DNA of 20,136 nucleotides from DAOTVS01 sp034436375 (GCA_034436375.1 DAOTVS010000053.1:1-20136); one strand, 5' to 3'; numbered from the stretch's first letter, positions 1 through 7,802 are shown. A program made the numbers and translations. The notes: generated by a model not told the origin, from the letters alone.

Positions 1-323
1 GCTACCTGGATATGATCAACGTCCCCAACCGGGGTGCCATCGAGGGGCTGCCGGAGGAAGCGATCGTGCAGGTGCCGGCCTGGGTGGAGGACGGCGAGAT
101 CCGCCCCGTAGGCATCGGCCCCCTGCCGCCAAGCATCGCCGAGCTCTGCACACAGGTCTCGCACGTGCACGATCTGGTGGCCGAGGCAGCGGCCACGGGC
201 GACCGGGCGCTGGTGGCCGAGGCCGTGCGCGCCGACCCCGCCATCAGCGACAAGGCGGCGGGACTGGCAGCGATCGAGGAATTGATCAGGGTGCATGGGG
301 ATCTGCTGACGCAGTTTTCGTGA
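1..323 (+). CDS. GH4 family glycosidase (alpha-galactosidase/glucosidase/galacturonidase type), C-terminal end only
   Basis: The gene enters from outside the window; only the last 107 codons are present, read in frame from base 3 to the TGA at 321-323. The stretch NVPNRGAIEGLPEEAIVQVP followed by GPLPPSIAELCTQVSHVH is the characteristic C-terminal part of glycoside hydrolase family 4, and the closing helices rich in Glu, Ala and Arg also fit. Family 4 enzymes are cytoplasmic and cleave glycosides by an NAD- and metal-dependent redox mechanism. The substrate-deciding N-terminal part and the metal ligands lie outside the window, so alpha-glucosidase, alpha-galactosidase and alpha-galacturonidase cannot be told apart. 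Its place ahead of another glycosidase, an isomerase and a sugar importer fits a glycan-use locus. The stop codon overlaps the first base of a long inverted repeat. Confidence 0.85.
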   Translation, partial: YLDMINVPNRGAIEGLPEEAIVQVPAWVEDGEIRPVGIGPLPPSIAELCTQVSHVHDLVAEAAATGDRALVAEAVRADPAISDKAAGLAAIEELIRVHGDLLTQFS

Positions 324-467
324 TGCGTGATACGTAATGCGTGATCCGTAAGGCTTTCCTGGTGCGGCGCGTGGCGCTCGCCCCGAGCCTCTGCCGGCAG
401 GCATGGAAGGAAGCAGCACGCCTATCACCACGGGAACCTTACGGATCACGCATTACGAATTACGCAT
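323..467. repeat. 31-bp imperfect inverted repeat built from an iterated phrase
   Basis: The arms lie at 323-353 and 437-467 and match at 29 of 31 positions when one is reversed and complemented. Each arm is itself made of repeated copies of a short phrase close to ATGCGTGAT/ATGCGTAAT. The 83-base spacer contains nothing I recognise. The left arm starts at the last base of the upstream TGA stop. It could fold in RNA as a terminator-like structure, or be a small non-autonomous element or a REP-like repeat. No T-run follows the right arm closely, so a classical intrinsic terminator is not well supported. Confidence 0.75.
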
Positions 468-509
468 TTGAGCGTCTTGGTAGTATGCTACCCGTATCTC
501 GGTAGAAGT

Positions 510-542
510 AGACCTCCGAGGTTTTAGAGACTTCGGAAGTCT
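510..542. promoter_or_regulatory. twin 15-bp palindromes, candidate operator
   Basis: Two 15-base palindromes of the same design (7-base arm, 1-base centre, 7-base arm) lie side by side. AGACCTCCGAGGTTT at 510-524 has six of seven pairs and AGACTTCGGAAGTCT at 528-542 has seven of seven. They are separated by three bases, so their centres are 18 bases apart. They end 29 bases before the preferred GTG start of the glycosidase. A tandem pair of similar dyads suggests binding of a dimeric regulator, but an abundant genomic repeat is an equal possibility. Confidence 0.45.
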
Positions 543-571
543 TCATGCCTATCATACCTGGGAGGCCTCTC

Positions 572-2515
572 GTGAAACCCGATCTCAACCTGACGGATCC
601 CCAGAGCTTTACCCTGGGTGTGAACTATTGGGCGGCGCACGCGGGCACGGCGATGTGGGCCGATTGGCGCGCAGATGTGGTCGATGCGGATTTCGCCCGC
701 CTGGCGGCGACGGGGGTGCAGGTGCTGCGCGCCTTTCCGCTCTGGCCCGATTTCCAGCCCATCGCACTGCTACGCACGGGGGGCGGGGCGCCGGCGGAAA
801 TCCGTCACGGCGAGCAACTCCTGCCCGATGATGAGGCGGGGCAGGCGGGGATGTCGGCGACGGCGATCGAGCACTTTGCCGAGTTCTGCGGCCTGGCGCG
901 CAAGCATGGGCTGCGCCTGGTAGTGGGATTGATCACCGGGTGGATGAGCGGGCGCCTCTTTGTGCCCCCGGCATTGGAAGGCCACAATCCCATCAGTGAT
1001 CCCCTGGCCATCCTGTGGGAATTGCGCTTTGTGCGCTACTTTGTGCGCCGCTTCCAGGACGAGCCGGCCATCGTCGCCTGGGACCTGGGCAACGAGTGCA
1101 ACGTCATGGGCCGCGCCACGCGCGAAGAGGCCTATGTCTGGACGAGCGCCATTGTGGACGCCATCCGCGCCATCGACCCGGAGCGTCCCATCGTCTCGGG
1201 CATGCACGGGCTGAGCGTCGGGCCGACCCGCTCCTGGACTGTTTCAGACCAGGCCGAGCTGACGGACCTGCTGACCACCCACCCCTACCCCGTCTTTACG
1301 CCGCACTGCGATCAGGACCCGTTGAACACCATCCGCGCCTGCTTGCACGCCACGGCCGAGTCGCGCCTGTACGCCGATGTGGGCGGCAAGCCCTGCCTGT
1401 GTGAGGAGATCGGCACCCTGGGCCCGATGATCGCCAGCGAGCGCATCGCCGCCGACTTTATCCGCACGAACCTCTTTTCGCTGTGGGCTAACGACTGCCA
1501 CGGGCTCTTTTGGTGGTGCGCCAACGAGCAGGTGCTCCTTTCCCATGCGCCCTATGACTGGCACGCCGTGGAGCGTGAGCTGGGGCTCTTCCGCGTGGAT
1601 GGGACGCCCAAGCTGGTGGCCGGCGAGCTGGCCGCCTTTCGCCGCTTTTTGCAGGGGCTGCCCTTCCCGCAGTTGCCCCTGCGCACACGCGAGGCCGTGT
1701 GCATCCTCTCTGACGGTCAAGACCAATGGGGCGTGGCTTATAGCAGCTTTGTCCTGGCCAAGCAGGCCGGGCTGGACCTGGAGTTCCAGTACGAGACGCA
1801 GCCGCTCAAGGACTCGTCTCTCTACCTGCTGCCCTGCATCTCGGGACACCGGGTGATCTGCCGGCACCGCTGGCTGGAGCTGATGGAGCGGGTGAAAGCG
1901 GGGGCCACGCTCTACATCTCGCACCAGGATGGGCTGCTGAGCCCCTTTGAGGAGATCACCGGCCTGGAGGTGAGGACCCGCCAGCGCCGGTCCGCCGCGC
2001 AGGCTGCGACCATGGATGGGCTGCCAGGGAAGCCGGTGCTCGAGGCGGGCGGCCCCTTCTCGTTGACGCTCTACCCTACGCGCGCTACCGTGCTCGGGGC
2101 GGAGGCCGACGGCAACCCCTGCTTCACCTGCGCCGAGTATGGTCGGGGCAAGGTGTATTTCCTGACTTTCCCCATGGAGATGCAGTTGACGACCCAGCCC
2201 GGCGCTTTTCATACTCCAGAGGCCCTGCCCTATTGGCAGGTGTACCGTTGGATTGCGCGCGAGGCCGTGCAGGGCCGGGCCGTCGCCAAGACGTCGCCCT
2301 TTATCGGCGCTACCGAGCATGTATTGGATGAGCGCGACCGGGTCGTGGTGCTGGTGAATTACTCGCCGGAGCCGGTTAAAGAGTCGCTCACCCTGACGGC
2401 GGGATGGCAGGTCAAGGGAGCACTCTACGGTGCACAGCCGTGGGCGGAGCAGGGCGTTCTGCGCTGCGCCGTGCCGGCGAACGATGCCGTGGCGCTGGAG
2501 CTCGTCCGCCCCTGA
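572..2515 (+). CDS. clan-A glycoside hydrolase (GH5/GH42-like) with amidotransferase-like middle domain
   Basis: A protein of about 647 residues with no obvious signal peptide, so probably cytoplasmic. Residues 1-350 look like a (beta/alpha)8 barrel of clan GH-A: it begins with TLGVNYWAA, has the acid/base motif WDLGNEC (Glu175) and a nucleophile-type motif CLCEEIGT (probably Glu279). The part after about residue 375, starting at AVCILSDGQDQWGVAYSSFV, resembles the class-I glutamine-amidotransferase-like trimerisation domain found after the barrel in GH42 enzymes. A small beta domain closes the protein. I chose the GTG at 572 because GGGAGG lies 6 bases upstream. An in-frame ATG at 545 with GGAAG 5 bases upstream would add nine residues. 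It probably hydrolyses a beta-linked oligosaccharide; the substrate is unknown. The flanking GH4, isomerase and importer genes support a glycan-use role. Confidence 0.75.
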   Translation: MKPDLNLTDPQSFTLGVNYWAAHAGTAMWADWRADVVDADFARLAATGVQVLRAFPLWPDFQPIALLRTGGGAPAEIRHGEQLLPDDEAGQAGMSATAIEHFAEFCGLARKHGLRLVVGLITGWMSGRLFVPPALEGHNPISDPLAILWELRFVRYFVRRFQDEPAIVAWDLGNECNVMGRATREEAYVWTSAIVDAIRAIDPERPIVSGMHGLSVGPTRSWTVSDQAELTDLLTTHPYPVFTPHCDQDPLNTIRACLHATAESRLYADVGGKPCLCEEIGTLGPMIASERIAADFIRTNLFSLWANDCHGLFWWCANEQVLLSHAPYDWHAVERELGLFRVDGTPKLVAGELAAFRRFLQGLPFPQLPLRTREAVCILSDGQDQWGVAYSSFVLAKQAGLDLEFQYETQPLKDSSLYLLPCISGHRVICRHRWLELMERVKAGATLYISHQDGLLSPFEEITGLEVRTRQRRSAAQAATMDGLPGKPVLEAGGPFSLTLYPTRATVLGAEADGNPCFTCAEYGRGKVYFLTFPMEMQLTTQPGAFHTPEALPYWQVYRWIAREAVQGRAVAKTSPFIGATEHVLDERDRVVVLVNYSPEPVKESLTLTAGWQVKGALYGAQPWAEQGVLRCAVPANDAVALELVRP

Positions 2516-2678
2516 TACGGCAGCTTGTATCCCATAGAGGCAATGGTTCCGGGGCTGCACCTCCGCACGATGCCGGAATGGAACCTTGAAGGGCATGGGG
2601 CGGGTGGTGGCGGAGCAGAGTGCCCGGCCATTATCCTGGCTGCTGTCAGACCTGGCAAGGGTGAGAGAGGAGGAGGCT

Positions 2679-3977
2679 ATGTTACGCATCGGGATCAGTC
2701 GGACGGACATCACGCCGCCGGTGGGGATTCCCCTGATCGGCTTTGCAGGGCGAGGGCCGGCCATCGGCATCCATGACCCGCTCTATGCTACGGCGATGGT
2801 GGCCTCTGATGGGGAGCGATCCATCGCGATCGTCTCCTGCGATCTGCTGTACGTGCCGGCTGCGCTCAGTACGGCGGTGCGGCAGGAGGTCCAGAGCCGT
2901 ACCGGAATCCCGGTGCAGTCCGTGGCCGTGTCCTGCACGCACACTCACTACGGCCCAGACACGAACACCGAGAGCACCCGGCCGGATGTAGCCGCCTACC
3001 TGGCGGATCTCAAGTACCAACTGGCCGGCATCGTGCAGGAGGCCGCCGAGGCCCAGCAGCCCGCCCGGATCGGGGTCGGCTGGGGGCAGTCGGATATCGG
3101 CGTCAACCGGCGTGAGCGCCTGCCCGACGGCCGCATCATCCTGGGTCAAAACCCGCAGGGCCCCATCGACCGGGCGCTGGGCGTCTGCCGGATCAGCGAT
3201 GCGGACGGCAAACCGCTGGGAACCATCGCTAACTTTGCCACGCACCCCGTCTCTCAGGCTGGGAAGATGCGCTTCGTCTCTGCCGACTACCCTGGGCAGG
3301 CGCGCCGGGTGGTGGAGCTGTTGACGGGGGCGCCGCTGCTGTTTCTGCAGGGGGCATGCGGCAATATCAATGCTGTCCGCATGGAGGACTGCTACGAGCC
3401 GGCCCGCTCGCTGGGTACGCGCCTGGGGTGTGAGATCGTGCGTGTTTGGGAAACGATTACCCCTGCAGAAGCTGCCGGTGTGGGCAGCGCGACGCAGACC
3501 GAGCAGCTGCCGCGCTACCGCTACGGCTCGCCTGCACAGGCGGAAGCGCTGGTTGCCGAGCTCACATCCGAGGTCGAGCGCCTACGGGCCGAGTGCGAGG
3601 ATGCCGGTGCTCTCCATTGGGCCGAGCTGCGCCTGCAGCGGGCGCAGGCGGCCCTCGCTTCGTGGCAGGGCGGCCCGCCACTGGAGCCGATCAGCGCTGA
3701 GTTCCAGGCCTACCGTCTGGGTGATCTGGCCTGGGCTACAGCGCCGGGCGAGATCTTTAACGAGCTGGGCCGTCAGGTCAAGGGCGGCTCGCCCTTCCCA
3801 GCGACGTTCTTCGCCGGCTATACCAATGGTTCCATCGGCTATGTGCCAGTGCCCGAGGCCTATCCGGAGGGTGGCTATGAGGTGACGCATGCCTGCCAGG
3901 TGGATCCGGAGGCCTCGCAGATCCTGGTGCGCACCTGCAGCAAGCTGTTGGCAGGCCTGTGGGCGGCGAAAGGCTAA
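2679..3977 (+). CDS. neutral/alkaline non-lysosomal ceramidase-family protein, serine nucleophile not seen
   Basis: A 432-residue protein. The opening LRIGISRTDITPPVG and the blocks SCTHTHYGP (His88, His90), NFATHPVS (His189), LQGACGNINAV, PGEIFNELG (Glu358) and YTNGSIGYVPVPEAY (Tyr381, Tyr388) are hallmarks of the neutral ceramidase N-terminal family (PF04734), including the expected zinc ligands. In true ceramidases the glycine-rich block carries the nucleophilic Ser (GDxSPN); here that position appears to be Asn231, and the chain lacks the C-terminal domain of full-length ceramidases. It is therefore probably a metal-dependent hydrolase acting on something other than ceramide, such as an amide or ester in a glycoconjugate. 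No signal peptide is visible. The ATG at 2679 was chosen because AGGAGG lies 5 bases upstream and the family similarity starts there; an upstream extension to 2586 is open but not family-like. Confidence 0.8.
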   Translation: MLRIGISRTDITPPVGIPLIGFAGRGPAIGIHDPLYATAMVASDGERSIAIVSCDLLYVPAALSTAVRQEVQSRTGIPVQSVAVSCTHTHYGPDTNTESTRPDVAAYLADLKYQLAGIVQEAAEAQQPARIGVGWGQSDIGVNRRERLPDGRIILGQNPQGPIDRALGVCRISDADGKPLGTIANFATHPVSQAGKMRFVSADYPGQARRVVELLTGAPLLFLQGACGNINAVRMEDCYEPARSLGTRLGCEIVRVWETITPAEAAGVGSATQTEQLPRYRYGSPAQAEALVAELTSEVERLRAECEDAGALHWAELRLQRAQAALASWQGGPPLEPISAEFQAYRLGDLAWATAPGEIFNELGRQVKGGSPFPATFFAGYTNGSIGYVPVPEAYPEGGYEVTHACQVDPEASQILVRTCSKLLAGLWAAKG

Positions 3978-4329
3978 GAGCCTGCGCCACGCTATGGGCC
4001 ACGGCGCGCTGAGCCGGCTTTTCCACTTGCACCAGGCCGGCATGAGCCCTGGATAAGGCCGGGCAGAGGCGGCGCGAAATGCCCGGCCATCACCCAGGGC
4101 TTTTATAACGGTAGGATAGTAGTGCAACCGCACTTGATCCAGCCGGCTCCCGGTAACAGCCGGCCAAGGTGCTGTGCGCCTGCCCGGCTCTGACCCGAAT
4201 GGCTCCACTCCGGTCGCGTGCGAAGCGCGATGCCCGGATGGGATCCGCGCCCCGATGGGTAAGTACGGCTGTAGTGATAGGCCCGGCCCGCTGTGCTTTC
4301 TGTGATGCACAGGCTGTGGAGGCAGAAAC
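3978..4329. other. 352-base gene-free gap with hairpins and repeat copies
   Basis: No convincing gene is seen on either strand. The gap holds the large stem-loop at 4045-4101, a copy of an interspersed repeat at 4209-4240 (22 of 29 positions match, inverted, with 18134-18162), and several short GCCGGC-type dyads. I could not find a promoter with both boxes in front of the isomerase gene. The last bases carry GGAGG at 4318-4322, seven bases before the ATG at 4330. Confidence 0.6.
4045..4104 (+). terminator. two-tier stem-loop followed by TTTT
   Basis: The outer stem pairs AGCCCTGG (4045-4052) with CCAGGGCT (4094-4101). The inner stem pairs GGCCGGGCA (4057-4065) with TGCCCGGCC (4080-4088). The stem is followed by TTTT at 4101-4104. 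It lies 67 bases after the stop of the ceramidase-family gene and could end its transcript. The inner stem carries the GGATAAGGCCGGGC phrase that recurs in other gaps, so it may equally be a repeat element used as a terminator. Confidence 0.55.
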
Positions 4330-5823
4330 ATGCAAGACAGAGTGAATGCGCGGCCCCGGATCGGTGTTTTCGGGTGCGGGTGCGGTTTCTATTGGGACCA
4401 ATTCCCTGGGCTTGAGGAAAAGCTGCTCGGCTATCAGCGGGAGATCGAGGTACGCCTGGGGCAGTATGGTGTGGAGGTCATCTCCGGCGGGCTGGTGGAT
4501 GCACCCGAACGGGCAGTGCAGACGGGCGACGAGTTCCGGCGCCGGGGCGTGCAGTTCCTGATGTGCACCATGAGCACCTATGCGCTGAGCAGCACGGTGC
4601 TGCCGGTGGTGCAGCGGGCGGGCGTGCCGCTGGTGATCCTCTCGCTGCAGCCGCACGCGGCCATGGACTATGAGCACGGCACCACGTTCATGCAGCTCGA
4701 GCACGATAACCAAACCAGCTTACCCGAGGTCTGCTATGCGCTGATTCGCGCCGGCATCCCCTTGCCCGGGCTGGTGGTGGGCACGCTGCACGACGAGGCC
4801 ACGTGGCAGCGCATTGCGGGCTGGTGTCGGGTGGCCCGCGCCTATGTTGCCCTGCGGGAAGCGCGGATCGGTGTGATGGGGCATGTCTATGAGGGCATGC
4901 TAGACATGAATTCAGACCCCACCCTGTTCGATGCCCAGTTCGGCCTGCACTGCCAACACATCGAGCTGGATGACCTCCAGGCGATGGTGGACCAGGTCAC
5001 GGCGCCGGAGGTCGAAGCCAAGCTGGAGGAGATCCGAAGCCACTTTATCTTTCCGGAGCCAGGCGCCGACCCGATCGTCGGCCCGGCCAAGCTGGAGGAT
5101 CTGGCCTGGGCGGCGCGCGTGGCCTGCGGGCTCGACCGCCTGGTCGATTCCTTTGGGCTGACGGGCCTTGCCTACTACTACCGGGGGCTGGGCGGCAATG
5201 CCAACGAGCGCCTGGGCTCATCGCTGATCGTCGGCAGCTCGCTCCTGATTGGGCGAGGCATACCGATCGCCGGCGAGCTGGACATCCGCACGTGCCTGGC
5301 CATGCTGTTGCTGGACCGCATGGAGGCGGGCGGCAGCTTTGCCGAGCTGCACCCCTGCGATTTCGAGCATGACATTGTGCTGGTGGGGCACGACGGGCCG
5401 CACCACATCGCCCTGGCCCAGGGGCGCCCGGTGCTGCGCGGGCTCACGCTGTACCATGGCAAGCGCGGCGCTGGCGTGAGCGTCGAGTTTCAGCTCAAGC
5501 ATGGCCCGGTCACCTGCGTGGGGCTGACCCAGACCTATGATGGCCGCCTCAAGTTTGTGGTGGCCGAGGGCGAATCGCTCCCCGGTCCCATCCCCGCCAC
5601 GGGCAACACGAACACGCGCTGTCGCTTTGCGCCCAGCGTGGGCCGCTTTGTGGAGAATTGGAGCCTGGAGGGCCCCACACACCACTTTGCCCTCGGCTTG
5701 GGCCACGTCGCCCACCTGGTGGAGGACCTGGCCCGCTGCTGGGGCATCGAATTTGTCAACGTGACCGATCCGGCTTACCGACGGCCGGCTACTTGGAGGA
5801 CCCGGCCAGCATACCCTGGATAA
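4330..5823 (+). CDS. L-arabinose/L-fucose isomerase-family protein
   Basis: A 497-residue protein of the arabinose/fucose isomerase fold, which interconverts aldoses and ketoses with a divalent metal, in the cytoplasm. The N-terminal half (RIGVFGCGCGFYWDQFPGLE, MGHVYEGMLDM) forms the two Rossmann-like domains. The C-terminal half carries the metal-site blocks. From recalled E. coli AraA (Glu306, Glu333, His350, His450) the candidates here are Glu316 in GELDIR, Glu339 in FAEL, His354 in VGHDGPHH and His451 in EGPTHHFALGLGH. The length is close to AraA (about 500). Similarity is to the family, not clearly to AraA itself, so the sugar is uncertain. GGAGG lies 7 bases before the ATG. The 3' end runs 35 bases into the convergent permease gene; family similarity stops near residue 478, so the last 19 residues are an extension. 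Confidence 0.75.
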   Translation: MQDRVNARPRIGVFGCGCGFYWDQFPGLEEKLLGYQREIEVRLGQYGVEVISGGLVDAPERAVQTGDEFRRRGVQFLMCTMSTYALSSTVLPVVQRAGVPLVILSLQPHAAMDYEHGTTFMQLEHDNQTSLPEVCYALIRAGIPLPGLVVGTLHDEATWQRIAGWCRVARAYVALREARIGVMGHVYEGMLDMNSDPTLFDAQFGLHCQHIELDDLQAMVDQVTAPEVEAKLEEIRSHFIFPEPGADPIVGPAKLEDLAWAARVACGLDRLVDSFGLTGLAYYYRGLGGNANERLGSSLIVGSSLLIGRGIPIAGELDIRTCLAMLLLDRMEAGGSFAELHPCDFEHDIVLVGHDGPHHIALAQGRPVLRGLTLYHGKRGAGVSVEFQLKHGPVTCVGLTQTYDGRLKFVVAEGESLPGPIPATGNTNTRCRFAPSVGRFVENWSLEGPTHHFALGLGHVAHLVEDLARCWGIEFVNVTDPAYRRPATWRTRPAYPG

Positions 5824-6598
5824 ACCATTTCTGGAAGACCAGGAAGAAGATGAGGACGGGCATCATGGCCACCACGGCCGCGGCGTTCATGCCGCCATAG
5901 TTCTGGCCCCAGGCAGTGATAAAGCCCAGGAGCGCCGCAGGCACCACCTGCAGGGCGCGCTTGGTGGTAAAGGCAAACGAGAAGAGATAGTTGTTCCAGG
6001 CGTTGATGAGGCTGAAAATGCCCACAGCGATAAGGCCCGGCGCTGCCAGGGGAATGTCGATGGACCACAGGGCGCGCAAGGGTCCACTGCCGTCGATCAG
6101 CGCGGCCTCTTCGATCTCGCGAGGGATAGAGAGCATAAAGCCACGGATCATCCAGGTGCAGAAGGGCAACGAGAACACGGTGCTGGCTACGATCACCGCG
6201 CTCAGGGTGTTGTAGAGGCCCAGCACGCGCATGTAGAGGATCAGCGGCACGAGCACGGCGATGGCGGGCAGGAGCGGCAACACGAGCAGCACCACGCTGA
6301 AGCGCTTGCCGGCAAAGTTGAAGCGAGCCAGCGAGTAGCCGGCCAACAGAGAGATGGGCAGGGTCCACTGCACCGTGCCCAGCGAGACGATCAGGCTGTT
6401 CTTGATGTTGTTGAGAAAGCCCGCCGCGAAAAGCTCGCGATAGTGGTCCAGGGTAAACTGGGTCGGGAAGAGGTCGAGGTTGGCGTTGGCCACCAGCGAG
6501 GTGCGCAGACCCCAGTAGACGGGGAAGATGATGACGACGGCGACAAAGAACGTCCCGAGCCAGGCAAACAGCAAACGTGTACGGCGCATATCAGGCAC
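5789..6598 (-). CDS. sugar ABC transporter permease, MalG-type
   Basis: A 269-residue membrane protein with about six hydrophobic segments (for example residues 10-30, 68-90, 100-122). The cytoplasmic EAA loop EIEEAALIDGSGPLRALWSI at residues 161-180, which docks to the ATPase, identifies it as a binding-protein-dependent transport permease of the carbohydrate (CUT1, MalG/LacG) group. It pairs with the MalF-type permease directly upstream, whose stop codon it overlaps by eight bases. The start is GTG at 6598; an ATG three codons in (6589) is the alternative, with GGGGGAG about ten bases upstream of it. No ATPase gene follows in the window; CUT1 systems often share one encoded elsewhere. The last 35 bases overlap the convergent isomerase gene. 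Confidence 0.9.
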   Translation of the reverse strand: MPDMRRTRLLFAWLGTFFVAVVIIFPVYWGLRTSLVANANLDLFPTQFTLDHYRELFAAGFLNNIKNSLIVSLGTVQWTLPISLLAGYSLARFNFAGKRFSVVLLVLPLLPAIAVLVPLILYMRVLGLYNTLSAVIVASTVFSLPFCTWMIRGFMLSIPREIEEAALIDGSGPLRALWSIDIPLAAPGLIAVGIFSLINAWNNYLFSFAFTTKRALQVVPAALLGFITAWGQNYGGMNAAAVVAMMPVLIFFLVFQKWFIQGMLAGSSK

Positions 6599-7523
6599 TC
6601 TCCCCCTGTCCCAGGATACGCAGATAGAAAACGATCAGGATGATCGACAGCACGATCAAGACCAGGCCGATCGCCGAGGCCAGCCCGATGTTAAAGTAGA
6701 GAAAGGCCTCTTTGAACAGGCGCACGCCGGTGACCTCGGTGCCATAACCGGGGCCGCCCTGGGTCAACGCATAGACCCCCTCCGCATCCTGGATCGTGTA
6801 GACACTGATTAAGAGCAGCGCCGAGAATAGAGGCGTGCGGGTGAGGGGCAGGGTGATGTAGCGAAACTGCTTCCAAGGCCCGGCGCCGTCGACGCGAGAT
6901 GCTTCGTACAACTCGACGGGTATGGCCGTCATGCCGGCGGCAATGAGCAGCATCTCCAGTGGAAAGCTGCGCCAGGCGGAGTGCAGGATAATGAGCAACC
7001 GGGCGCCCCAATCCGTGAGGGTCAGGTAGACCGGGTGGCCGAAGATCCATTTGAGCGCAAAGGTAATGGGGCCGCTCGAGGGGTTCATCAGCGTCTTGAA
7101 AAGAACGGCGGTCACGATGGGCGCCAGCACCCAGGGAATGAGGAAGAGGGTGCGCAGCACGCCGACCCCCCGCCGATTGGAGCTGATAAGCAATGCCGCA
7201 AAATAGGCCAGCGGCAGCGAGATGGCCAGGTTGCCCGCCAGATAGATCCCTGAGGTGGTCAGGTTCTGCACAAAGCGCTGCTCATGGAAAAGGATCACAA
7301 AGTTGCGCAGCCCGATAAAGTTGGCGCTGCCCCCAAGGTCGACGCGGTGTAACGAATAGTAGATGAGGGAGCCAAACGGAAAAGCCAGAAAGGCCAGCAG
7401 CAGCACCACCAGGGGCGCCAGGAAGATATAGGGCAGGGCATGTGATCGAAGCTGGCGCCACAGGCGCTGTCCGCGTGATGCCGGCGCCGCGCGGCCCGGC
7501 CGTAGGGTGCTAGACAAGGTCAT
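6591..7523 (-). CDS. sugar ABC transporter permease, MalF-type
   Basis: A 310-residue inner-membrane protein with a basic cytoplasmic N-terminus (residues 1-30), a first membrane segment at about 31-55 and five more. The EAA loop IPVELYEASRVDGAGPWKQF at residues 201-220 is typical of CUT1 permeases, and the later NFIGLRNF and LTQGGPG blocks fit MalF/UgpA-like partners. It forms a heterodimer with the MalG-type product encoded just downstream (translationally coupled by overlap). GAGGGA lies 8 bases before the ATG. It is separated from the upstream binding-protein gene by 279 bases full of hairpins, a common place for expression to step down between the abundant binding protein and the scarce permeases. 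Confidence 0.9.
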   Translation of the reverse strand: MTLSSTLRPGRAAPASRGQRLWRQLRSHALPYIFLAPLVVLLLAFLAFPFGSLIYYSLHRVDLGGSANFIGLRNFVILFHEQRFVQNLTTSGIYLAGNLAISLPLAYFAALLISSNRRGVGVLRTLFLIPWVLAPIVTAVLFKTLMNPSSGPITFALKWIFGHPVYLTLTDWGARLLIILHSAWRSFPLEMLLIAAGMTAIPVELYEASRVDGAGPWKQFRYITLPLTRTPLFSALLLISVYTIQDAEGVYALTQGGPGYGTEVTGVRLFKEAFLYFNIGLASAIGLVLIVLSIILIVFYLRILGQGESA

Positions 7524-7802
7524 GAGCGGTCTCCCTCAGTGGAACGTGCCGGTCAACCAGGCTTATCGTCGTGGTGACCTGGCATTCTAGCTGATTGGCG
7601 CCGGCACAGATCGCCTGTTGCCAAGCACCAGTTACCGGCGCCAATCAGCCAGGATGCCAGGTCACTCGTCTCCGCGTGGCGTAAGGAGACGAATGGCTAA
7701 AGCCATCACGACGATGCCAAACAACTGCATTATCGAGCTACACGGGAATTGTGGGGGCAGGGGCCCCACCCTATTCCCACTCTACATCAGGCGCCGAAGC
7801 GA
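7524..7802. other. 279-base hairpin-rich spacer between binding-protein and permease genes
   Basis: No gene is seen. In the direction of transcription (- strand) the spacer holds three structured elements, described separately or here: a two-tier stem at 7744-7778 (GGGAAT with ATTCCC, GTGGGG with CCCCAC) that starts 25 bases after the binding-protein stop, an 8-bp stem at 7666-7692 (TCGTCTCC with GGAGACGA), and the long inverted repeat at 7574-7665. A 6-bp dyad ATGGCTAAAGCCAT sits at 7693-7706. Confidence 0.65.
7574..7665. repeat. 31-bp imperfect inverted repeat with 30-base loop
   Basis: The arms 7574-7604 and 7635-7665 match at 29 of 31 positions after reversal and complementing. The core of each arm is CTGATTGGCGCCGG or its complement, and the outer part GTGACCTGGCAT. 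There is no T-run on either side. In RNA it would form a very stable hairpin between the binding-protein and permease messages. It may protect the upstream message from 3' decay, by analogy with the REP hairpins between malE and malF, or it may be a small mobile element. Confidence 0.8.

Noticed and set aside
323..467. Short repeats that could suggest a CRISPR array
   Set aside because: The units are 8-10 bases, iterated without spacers, and arranged as one inverted pair; there are no regular spacers and no cas genes in the window.
2586..2678. Upstream extension of the ceramidase-family gene by 31 codons
   Set aside because: The extension has no family similarity and covers a copy of the intergenic repeat; AGGAGG sits 5 bases before the ATG at 2679 where the family begins.
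1244..2770. Long open frame of 508 codons on the - strand opposite the glycosidase
   Set aside because: It is a shadow of the real + strand gene in GC-rich DNA: no family motifs, Arg/His/Gly/Leu-rich composition, and the + strand product has clear catalytic motifs.
7574..7665. Inverted repeat as the ends of an insertion sequence
   Set aside because: Only 30 bases lie between the arms and no transposase frame is present; at most it could be a tiny non-autonomous element.
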